45,677 nucleotides of DNA from Aureispira sp. CCB-QB1. Its GTDB lineage: Bacteria > Bacteroidota > Bacteroidia > Chitinophagales > Saprospiraceae. The stretch lies in contig NZ_JHBV01000009.1 in NCBI RefSeq assembly GCF_000724545.1, positions 1-45,677 of the forward strand, read 5' to 3'. Shown piece by piece: positions 9,724 to 17,000 of this stretch. Both the position numbers and the translations under genes were made by a program. The first letter of the stretch is position 1; each line of letters opens with the position of its first letter. The notes below the pieces were generated by a model that saw only the letters and a program-made list of their open reading frames with translations, ran no database searches and was not told the origin of the DNA.

Positions 9724-10713
9724 ATGCCCCTCAATAAGAAACAAAATATGGAACGGATTCAAGAAGAGTTAATCAAAGAAGCTCGTAAGTTAGGTATCAC
9801 CGTAAACCTGCTAAATGATTGTGCAACAGAAAACTTGCTGTTGATTAAAGGCAAAAAAGAAGTTGTATTTGGTAATTGTGCAACACCTCTAGATCAATTA
9901 AGTTATCAAGCCTATTTTGCAGCCAGTAATAAACAGTATTCGAAGTATTTATTTGAACGATTGAAGATATCGCACCCTAAAAGCCTAGTTTTTGGGGATG
10001 GGGTGACCGAAAAGAACCAAATTAAGGCATTTATGGAACAAGACAAAACGTATGTTTGTAAGCCTCTAAATGGTGCAGAGGGGGAAGGGGTTACTATGAA
10101 TATTAAGACTGAAAAAGGGGTGATTGATGCTTGGAATTTGTGGAAACATAAGTACGCTCAATTTATGGTAGAAGAGCAAGTTGCTGGAAGTGATTTGAGA
10201 CTCCAAGCTATTGGTGGAAAAATTGTGGCAGCTTGTGTCAGAAAGCCTGCAACCGTGACAGGAGATGGTCGGTTAACAATAGAAGAGTTAGTTGCCCTAC
10301 GTCAAGCAGAAATCAAAGCTCAAAATCCACTAAATAAGCTTGAATTAGATGTGGCTTCTTTTGAACTGTTAAAAGCGCAGAACTTAAATCTGAAAACGAT
10401 TCCTAAAGAGGGGCAAAAGGTGCAACTAAAATATGTTGCGAATATGGGGCAAGGAGCAACGTCTATTGATATAACAGATGAAATTCATCCTGCTTACAAT
10501 GAATGGATTGCTCGTATTACCACTCATTTGAATCTAAGTATTTTTGCACTAGATGTATTGACGTTTGATCACACTCAAGCCCCTAGCCCAGAAACAGCTT
10601 GGGCATTGGAAATCAATGGGGAACCATATTGGTACCACCATACTTTTTCAGAAAGACGAACACATAATATGGCTAAGTTAATCTTAGAAGATGTATTCCA
10701 CGGTCTGATTTAA
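9724..10713 (+). CDS. ATP-grasp ligase, cyanophycin-synthetase/GshF-like
   Basis: A 329-residue protein that starts MPLNKKQNMERIQ; the in-frame ATG at 9748 is the alternative start. ATP-grasp marks: KPLNGAEGEGV (Gly-rich ATP loop), MVEEQVAGSDLRL, the VTGDGRLTIEELV segment typical of the ATP-grasp in cyanophycin synthetase and GshF, the ALDVLTFD acidic strand and the C-terminal EINGEPYW metal/ATP site. Family members join a carboxylate to an amine or thiol through an acyl-phosphate. It lacks the Mur-ligase half of cyanophycin synthetase and the GshA half of GshF, so it is a stand-alone ligase of unknown substrate. It may be co-transcribed with the next gene (55 bp gap). The fold is sure, the substrate is not. 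Confidence 0.8.
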   Translation: MPLNKKQNMERIQEELIKEARKLGITVNLLNDCATENLLLIKGKKEVVFGNCATPLDQLSYQAYFAASNKQYSKYLFERLKISHPKSLVFGDGVTEKNQIKAFMEQDKTYVCKPLNGAEGEGVTMNIKTEKGVIDAWNLWKHKYAQFMVEEQVAGSDLRLQAIGGKIVAACVRKPATVTGDGRLTIEELVALRQAEIKAQNPLNKLELDVASFELLKAQNLNLKTIPKEGQKVQLKYVANMGQGATSIDITDEIHPAYNEWIARITTHLNLSIFALDVLTFDHTQAPSPETAWALEINGEPYWYHHTFSERRTHNMAKLILEDVFHGLI

Positions 10714-10768
10714 GTGGCTTGATGGATTAAAATAGGTGGTGTTTTGCTTGTTTAACGGAATTGGTATC

Positions 10769-12283
10769 ATGAAAAAAGGGCAACAATTACACGAATTGAT
10801 ACACTCTATGAGTAAGAGTGAAAAACGTTATTTTAAAGTGAATAGCAACAAGGAATGTTCTATTTACGAGCGGCTTTTTGATCTTATTTGTACTCAGTCT
10901 ACCTACGATAGCGGTGCTTTGAGGCAGTGCCTAGAGCAAGAAAAGATAAAATCGCCATTAACGAGAATTCAGCACCATTTGTATCAACTAGTTTTGGCTT
11001 CTTTAGCTGCTTTTCAAAAAAATAAACACCCACGATATGCTGTACTGCACGCTATTCAACAATATATAATGTTGAGAGATAGAGGACTGCATCATCAAGG
11101 AAGGCAGTTGCTACAAAAAGCTTTAAAGATCGCTCAGCAATACAATTATTATGGCTTAATGTTGGAAATTTATGATTTGATGGAGGATTGGATTACGGAG
11201 GAAATGAATTACAATAAGGTTTTAGGGCATAAGCAGCAGCTTCAAGACTCCATGGTCAAGCATTTGGCGTATACAAGTCATATTGCCGATTTAAAAGAAA
11301 AAATATACGAATTGCGCTTGTTTTTTTTAGAACATAATTTTGCCCGAACAGCAGAACACAAAGCATTCTTGTTACAATATTTATCTCCTTGTGAAAGAGA
11401 ATTAAAGAGGGAACAAAACCAACTGAAACGCCGATTGTTATTGACCATCTTAGTTTATGTGTACTATGGTTTGCAAGATTACAAATCGTTATTATTGACA
11501 GAAAAAAGACGTTTGGGGTTATTGGATAAAGATGCCTTTGGAGCACATATATCGCCCTTTTTAGTGTATGCCTATCATCGTAATTTGTTGTGGATTTTAT
11601 TGCGTAATAAAAACTATGCTGCCCATCAATTATTGGTGCAAAAAATGCAAGAAAATGACTATTGGAAAGGACGATTTACTTCCAATTTTTATGCCGTTAA
11701 ATTAGAAATAGCCGAGAAAGTAACGCAATTATATGCTCGTGTAGAACAGGGACATTATAGACCTGCTTATCATCAAATAGATCAACTATGGTCTTTTTAT
11801 CATCAGACAGAGAAACACTGGGATACCAATTTGTTGGTACATGCTTTAATTGTATTTATGAACACGACGTTTTGTTTGGGGAAATACAACGAGACTATTG
11901 ATTGGTTGCAGTGGCTAGAACGAGAAATTCCACCCTCAGATTTATTACCCTATCGGAATATGGGAAAAATTGCTCATTTGTTAATTCATGATGGTTTAGG
12001 TGCTTCTCAATACATTCGAAATGTCTTAGAATCAACTCGCATTCGTTTATACAGAAAGCATGCATTTTTTGAGGTAGCCAGTTTGTTTTTAAAATTTTTT
12101 AAGAAAAAAATTAATCGTTCTGTTGTTGTAGAAGAAGCATTATTATTAGAATACAAAAAGAAAATGGAAAAAGTAGCTGTGCAAGAAGGGCAAAAAGGTT
12201 TCTTTATCTTATTTAATTTTGTAGATTGGTTTGATAGCAAATTGCAAGATTGTACAATTGCCGCATTGAATCGGAATTTTTAG
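10769..12283 (+). CDS. Hypothetical helical (TPR-like) protein
   Basis: A 504-residue protein starting MKKGQQLHELIHSMSKSEKRYFK; a GTG at 10736 is in frame but the ATG fits better. The N-terminal SKSEKRYFK motif is, from memory, shared by a set of uncharacterised Saprospiria/Flavobacteriia proteins. The rest is Leu-, Tyr- and Gln-rich helical sequence with helix-pair spacing like TPR/SEL1 repeats, and no signal peptide or membrane segment. It lies 55 bp after the ATP-grasp gene and 17 bp before the symporter start, so a shared transcript is likely. I cannot assign a function. Confidence 0.72.
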   Translation: MKKGQQLHELIHSMSKSEKRYFKVNSNKECSIYERLFDLICTQSTYDSGALRQCLEQEKIKSPLTRIQHHLYQLVLASLAAFQKNKHPRYAVLHAIQQYIMLRDRGLHHQGRQLLQKALKIAQQYNYYGLMLEIYDLMEDWITEEMNYNKVLGHKQQLQDSMVKHLAYTSHIADLKEKIYELRLFFLEHNFARTAEHKAFLLQYLSPCERELKREQNQLKRRLLLTILVYVYYGLQDYKSLLLTEKRRLGLLDKDAFGAHISPFLVYAYHRNLLWILLRNKNYAAHQLLVQKMQENDYWKGRFTSNFYAVKLEIAEKVTQLYARVEQGHYRPAYHQIDQLWSFYHQTEKHWDTNLLVHALIVFMNTTFCLGKYNETIDWLQWLEREIPPSDLLPYRNMGKIAHLLIHDGLGASQYIRNVLESTRIRLYRKHAFFEVASLFLKFFKKKINRSVVVEEALLLEYKKKMEKVAVQEGQKGFFILFNFVDWFDSKLQDCTIAALNRNF

Positions 12284-12300
12284 CGTTGAAACGTAAAATA

Positions 12301-13893
12301 ATGGATGAAGTAATAGGAGGACAGTTAACTAGTGGTCTAACGCCAAGCTTAATTTTAGGAATTATAGGAAGCTATTTTGCCTTATTGATGATAATTGCCT
12401 TTTGGACAGGTAGAAAAGCCAACAACCAAGATTTTTTTAATGCCAATCGTGCTTCGCCATGGTACTTGGTTGCCTTTGGAATGATAGGCACCTCATTGTC
12501 GGGAGTTACCTTTATTTCTGTGCCAGGGATGGTTGGCGCTGCTTATTTGAGCGCAGACATCAACCAAGCCACTAACATGGAATTTTCTTATATGCAGATG
12601 GTGCTAGGTTATCTGGCAGGGTACGCTGTCATAGCTTTATTGTTGTTGCCGTTGTACTATAAATTGCAACTAACCTCTATCTATACTTATTTAGAACAAC
12701 GGTTTGGGCAGGCTTCTTACAAGACAGGAGCTGCATTTTTTTTGTTATCTAGAATAATAGGCGCATCGTTTCGACTTTATTTAGTAGCGATGGTCTTGTA
12801 TCTGTTTGTGTTTGAACCTTGGGGAATCCCTTTTTGGATGGTTTCTTTACTGACCATTGTATTAATTTGGATTTATACATTTAAAGGAGGGATAAAAACG
12901 ATTGTTTGGACAGATACTTTGCAAACCTTGTTTATGCTCATTGCGGTAACAATGACGGTGGTAGAGTTGACCGATGCATTGGGGCTTTCAGCAGGGAATT
13001 TATGGTCAAACATTCAATCGGAAGGTTTGGGGCAAATTTTCTTTTTTGAAGGAGGATGGTCTGACCCTAACAACTTTTTTAAACAATTTTTGGCAGGAAT
13101 GTTTATAGCCATTGTCATGACTGGATTGGATCAGGATATGATGCAAAAGAACTTGACTTGTCGAAATATTGGCGAAGCACAAAAGAATATGTTTAGCTTT
13201 AGTATTGTGTTGGTTTTTGTTAACTTTTTCTTTCTAATGTTGGGGGCTTTATTGGCAATGTATGCCTTGCAAAATGGTATCTCTTATGAAAAAGCAGATA
13301 GTCTCTATCCAACCATTGCCTTAGAATATTTGCCGTGGGAAGTAGGCGTGTTATTTATTGTTGGTTTGGTAGCGGCTGCCTATTCGAGTGCAGACTCCGC
13401 CTTGACAGCCCTCACGACCTCTTTTTGTGTCGATTTTTTGGGACTTAAAACCAATAAAAATATTGCTACAAATGCTTCTTTAGAAAACCAAGAAGATATT
13501 TTGGACAGTCCTACTAAGGCTGCTGCTATTGCGCAAGCTACTCCTAGCGAACGCACACGTTATTGGGTACATATTGGATTTTCAATCGTGCTTTTTTGCG
13601 TTATTGTTGTTTTTTGGCTGATTAATGACGATTCTGTTGTAGTGGCTTTGTTTAAATTTGCGGGATATACGTACGGACCATTGTTGGGTTTGTATGCCTT
13701 TGGTTTATTTACGACTAGAAGGGTAAGGGATAAATTGGTGCCTTTGGTTTGTTTGGTAGCTCCTGTATTAACTTTTCTAATCACCACTTATTCAGAGGTA
13801 TTGTTCTGGGGGTATAAGTTTGGTTTTGAGTTGTTGTTGGTGAATGGAGCATTGACGGTTGTTGGTTTGATGATGATTACAAAAAAGAAGTAG
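12301..13893 (+). CDS. Sodium:solute symporter (SSS family)
   Basis: A 530-residue polytopic membrane protein with about 13 hydrophobic segments. SSS signatures: an early GRKANNQDFFNANR loop, SPWYLVAFGMIGTSLSGVTF in TM2, and AAAYSSADSALTALTTS (near nt 13375-13425), which carries the conserved Ser pair of the Na2 site. It moves a small organic solute with Na+; the solute cannot be read from sequence. The ATG at 12301 (MDEVIGG) is chosen over the TTG at 12250, which would overlap the upstream gene. A hydrophilic Asn/Gln-rich loop (about 13450-13550) precedes the last helices. Confidence 0.88.
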   Translation: MDEVIGGQLTSGLTPSLILGIIGSYFALLMIIAFWTGRKANNQDFFNANRASPWYLVAFGMIGTSLSGVTFISVPGMVGAAYLSADINQATNMEFSYMQMVLGYLAGYAVIALLLLPLYYKLQLTSIYTYLEQRFGQASYKTGAAFFLLSRIIGASFRLYLVAMVLYLFVFEPWGIPFWMVSLLTIVLIWIYTFKGGIKTIVWTDTLQTLFMLIAVTMTVVELTDALGLSAGNLWSNIQSEGLGQIFFFEGGWSDPNNFFKQFLAGMFIAIVMTGLDQDMMQKNLTCRNIGEAQKNMFSFSIVLVFVNFFFLMLGALLAMYALQNGISYEKADSLYPTIALEYLPWEVGVLFIVGLVAAAYSSADSALTALTTSFCVDFLGLKTNKNIATNASLENQEDILDSPTKAAAIAQATPSERTRYWVHIGFSIVLFCVIVVFWLINDDSVVVALFKFAGYTYGPLLGLYAFGLFTTRRVRDKLVPLVCLVAPVLTFLITTYSEVLFWGYKFGFELLLVNGALTVVGLMMITKKK

Positions 13894-13974
13894 TGGTGGC
13901 TTAGTTTTTTGCAAGTGATGGTTTTATATACAGTATGTTGTAAGTTTAGTATAATTAATTGAATAAATAAAACA

Positions 13975-14604
13975 ATGTTAATGAGTAATTATAAACAGAA
14001 GGCAAAGGAAAGTTTTAATACAAAAAAGAATATCTTTTTATTCTCACTTAGTGTAAAGGGTACTCTTAATACGATTAGTGAGGCTAATATCAAATTAGAA
14101 TTTATAAGATTTGACTTAAAAGAAAACTGTGAAATTATTCGTGATTATGAAAGCTCTTACTGGCAAAAAGATTATGATGATATTGTTGTACAAGAAAAAA
14201 CGGTAAACCAAATCTATAATGAAATTAAAAAATGGGAAAGTATTAATTCTAGACTGGTTGAAGAACTAAAAATAGATTATGTAAAAAGCTTTCCTACTAT
14301 TTTTAGTGAAGATGTATTTGAGCGTTTAAAAAATGGAAGTAAATGCCATTATTGCAAAGTGTCTAAAAATGAAATAGAACTCCTGCGAAAACATCGACTT
14401 ATTAGAAATAAACACGAAACTAGAGGTTATTCGTTCGAAATTGATCGAAAATGGCCAAATTTAGAATATTCTAATGAAAATTGTGTTACCAGCTGTTTTT
14501 GGTGTAATAATGCTAAAACAGATGAATATGACGAAAATGAATTTCTTGTAGTTGCAAAAGGAATCCGAAGAATATGGGAATTACGCTTGTCAACAATAGA
14601 ATGA
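13975..14604 (+). CDS. HNH-like treble-clef protein, orphan
   Basis: A 209-residue protein with a charged helical N-half and a C-terminal CHYC ... FEIDRKWPN ... ENCVTSCFWCNNAKTDEY region. The spacing CxxC - (E)IDR - N - CxxCNxxK matches HNH/McrA-type treble-clef nucleases, but the usual His before the Asp of the first H position is replaced (EID), so activity is uncertain. It is more AT-rich than its neighbours (about 28% GC in a sampled 60-bp line) and has no partner gene. Possible roles are a mobile or phage-defence nuclease or a degenerate one. A second ATG at 13981 is also possible. No good -7 box was seen. Confidence 0.65.
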   Translation: MLMSNYKQKAKESFNTKKNIFLFSLSVKGTLNTISEANIKLEFIRFDLKENCEIIRDYESSYWQKDYDDIVVQEKTVNQIYNEIKKWESINSRLVEELKIDYVKSFPTIFSEDVFERLKNGSKCHYCKVSKNEIELLRKHRLIRNKHETRGYSFEIDRKWPNLEYSNENCVTSCFWCNNAKTDEYDENEFLVVAKGIRRIWELRLSTIE

Positions 14605-15030
14605 TTTCTAAAAGATAGGGTTTGTAGCTCAAAACTTAAAATTACAAATTTTGTGCGTTTTATGTGTAATAGTCACGATGTGGTCTGACAATTTAGATTT
14701 ATCGTTCAGTGAAATGAGAAGAAGTCTTATCTTGAAGATATGGCTTCTTTTCTATTTGACCCAACCCTTTTTGAATTGTTTTTTTGAATAGCACAGAACC
14801 TAAATAAGAACAAAGTACCTATAGTATTTCTCTAGCCAAAGATTAAAAACAATTACGACGTTAATTTTTTATCATAAAGTTTGGGCTGCAAAATAATTAG
14901 ATATCTACCATTATATGCCAACACACAAAATACTTTTTATACTAAAAGTAGTGAAAAACAAATAGGACTTACTACATTTGAATATGTTAAATTCAAACCT
15001 CAAAAATTAGACAACCATAAAAACTTTAGA
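14605..15030. other. Intergenic region with a terminator-like hairpin
   Basis: About 426 bp. It contains the hairpin at 14716-14752 and, just before ftcD, TAAAGTTTG at 14874-14882, which is one base too long to be an exact -7 box. An open frame continues upstream of the ftcD ATG to 14881, but its residues do not resemble the family and it is treated as non-coding. Confidence 0.5.
14716..14752 (+). terminator. Terminator-like hairpin after the HNH gene
   Basis: GAGAAGAAG pairs with CTTCTTTTC (one G-T wobble), then a small internal loop and an inner stem TATCTT/AAGATA, followed by tctatttg. It lies about 110 bp past the HNH stop. The poor U-tract makes termination only likely. Confidence 0.45.
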
Positions 15031-16713
15031 ATGAAACAACTGATCGAATGTGTCCCCAATTTTAGCGAGGGGCGTGATATGGGAATTATCAAACAAATTA
15101 CGGACGAAATTGAGCGCGTAGAAGGCGTAAAGTTGTTGGATGTAGACCCTGGGAAAGCAACCAATAGAACTGTAGTGACGTTTGTTGGAGAACCTGACGC
15201 TGTTGTAGAAGCCGCATATCAAGCAATTAAAAAAGCATCTGAATTGATTGACATGCGTCAACATAGCGGAGAACATCCTCGAATGGGAGCTACCGACGTT
15301 TGTCCTTTTATTCCAATTGCCAATATCACGATGGAAGAAACCGTAACTTACACCAAAAAGTTGGGTGAACGTGTTGGAGCGGACTTGGATATCCCTGTCT
15401 TTTTGTATGAGGCATCGGCGACCGATAGTCGCTGGAAAAACTTAGCAAATATTCGAGCAGGAGAATATGAAAAAATGGAGTCTAAGTTTAAACAAGATGA
15501 TTACAATCCTGATTATGGTCCCAATCGCTTAAATGTCACAGCAGGTGTTACTGCTATTGGTGCTCGTGATTTTTTGATTGCTTATAATGTTAACTTGAAC
15601 ACCACTTCTACTCGTAGAGCCAACTCTGTCGCCTTTGATGTTAGAGAGGCTGGTCGTGTTAAAAGAGAGGGAGACCCAATTACTGGAAAAATTATGACCG
15701 ATGAAAATGGCGAAACACTGCGTGAGCCAGGAGCTTGTAAAGCGGTAAAAGGCATTGGTTGGTATATCGAAGAATATGGCATTGCTCAAGTTTCTATGAA
15801 CTTGACAGACATAAAAGTAACCCCATTTCACATTGTGTTTGAGGAATGCTGCAAATCTGCCAATGCAAGAGGTTTGCGTGTAACTGGATCTGAGCTAGTA
15901 GGTTTGATGCCTTTAAATGTCATTTTGGATGCTGGAAAATATTTCTTAAAAAAACAAAATCGTTCTACAGGTATCTCAGAAGCAGAGATTATCAAAATAG
16001 CGGTTAAAACAATGGGATTGGATGAGTTGACACCATTTGATCCTAATAAAAAAATTATAGAGTATTTACTAGCAGCGGAAGAAGATACGCCTTTGTTAGA
16101 TATGACATTGCCTGAATTTGCAGACGAAACAGCTTCAGAAAGTCCTGCACCTGGAGGTGGTTCTATCTCCGCTTATGTAGGAGCACTAGGTGTTTCTTTG
16201 GGGACCATGGTTGCCAATTTGTCTTCGCACAAACGTGGTTGGGATGATCGTTGGGAAGAGTTCTCCAATTATGCAGAAGAAGGGCAAGCAATCAAAAAAG
16301 AGTTGTTGCGTATGGTGGATGAAGATACCAAATCTTTTAACGGAATTATGGATGCCTTCCGTTTGCCCAAAGGCAATGATGCTGAAAAAGCAGCTCGCCA
16401 AACAGCAATTCAAGAAGCTACAAAATATGCGGTAGAAGTTCCCTTAAAAGTAATGGAAACGGCTCTTAAAAGTATGCAAATGATTCAAAAAATGGCAGAA
16501 ATTGGTAATCCTAATTCTGTAACAGATGCAGGGGTAGGCGCTTTGTGTGCTCGAACGGCAGTGTATGGTGCTTACCTAAATGTCAAAATCAATTTAGGGG
16601 GACTGAAAGACAAAACCTATGTAACTACTACATTAGACAAAGCCAATGAATTGTTGAAGGAGGCTAATGAAACCGAAAAACGTGTTTTAGAAATTGTAGA
16701 TAGCAAGTTATAA
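15031..16713 (+). CDS. ftcD: Glutamate formimidoyltransferase / formimidoyl-THF cyclodeaminase
   Basis: A 560-residue bifunctional enzyme of histidine degradation: it moves the formimino group of N-formimino-L-glutamate to tetrahydrofolate (EC 2.1.2.5), then deaminates it to 5,10-methenyl-THF (EC 4.3.1.4). The ATG at 15031 gives MKQLIECVPNFSEGRD, the canonical N-terminus; the longer frame from 14881 is rejected. The transferase domain covers about 1-330, with MRQHSGEHPRMGATDVCPF holding the catalytic His region. The cyclodeaminase domain covers about 360-560, with the APGGGSISAYVGALG folate-binding loop. Fused length and order match the animal and Bacteroidota enzymes. No hutH, hutU or hutI gene is adjacent. 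Confidence 0.95.
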   Translation: MKQLIECVPNFSEGRDMGIIKQITDEIERVEGVKLLDVDPGKATNRTVVTFVGEPDAVVEAAYQAIKKASELIDMRQHSGEHPRMGATDVCPFIPIANITMEETVTYTKKLGERVGADLDIPVFLYEASATDSRWKNLANIRAGEYEKMESKFKQDDYNPDYGPNRLNVTAGVTAIGARDFLIAYNVNLNTTSTRRANSVAFDVREAGRVKREGDPITGKIMTDENGETLREPGACKAVKGIGWYIEEYGIAQVSMNLTDIKVTPFHIVFEECCKSANARGLRVTGSELVGLMPLNVILDAGKYFLKKQNRSTGISEAEIIKIAVKTMGLDELTPFDPNKKIIEYLLAAEEDTPLLDMTLPEFADETASESPAPGGGSISAYVGALGVSLGTMVANLSSHKRGWDDRWEEFSNYAEEGQAIKKELLRMVDEDTKSFNGIMDAFRLPKGNDAEKAARQTAIQEATKYAVEVPLKVMETALKSMQMIQKMAEIGNPNSVTDAGVGALCARTAVYGAYLNVKINLGGLKDKTYVTTTLDKANELLKEANETEKRVLEIVDSKL

Positions 16714-16950
16714 CAACTTTAAACGTACATTAAGTAAGGTTTAAAAATTAGGTGTTGAGAGCTTAAAATAAGTCTTTTTTTTAGAAAATAGAGACTTGTT
16801 TTAGGCTCTTGTTGTATTACAGAACCCTTGTTTTTTCATAGATAGAGCCTCATTCTACCATAATATTTTTTAAGTGAATGACCTCAAACGACTTAAAATC
16901 CCAACCTTGCTTTATCTTAAAAAATAGGCAAAAAATTAATAGACTCTTAT

Positions 16951-16958
16951 TATCTTTG
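16951..16958 (+). promoter_or_regulatory. -7 box (TATCTTTG) before the SprB/CHU_C gene
   Basis: TATCTTTG is an exact TAnnTTTG match, 42 bp upstream of the ATG at 17001. No good TTG lies 17-23 bp further upstream, so this is a half-site call. Confidence 0.5.
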
Positions 16959-17000
16959 CGGAACTATTCATAAACACAACAAACCATTATCTCTACAAAA

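Noticed and set aside
12250-12300. Alternative TTG start of the symporter
   Set aside because: It overlaps the upstream gene, and the ATG at 12301 begins a normal SSS N-terminus.
14881-15030. N-terminal extension of FtcD
   Set aside because: The first 50 residues do not resemble the family, while MKQLIECVPNFSEG at 15031 is the conserved N-terminus.
16760-16800. Terminator after ftcD (AAGTCT ... AGACTT)
   Set aside because: Only 6 paired bases with a long loop; too weak to call.
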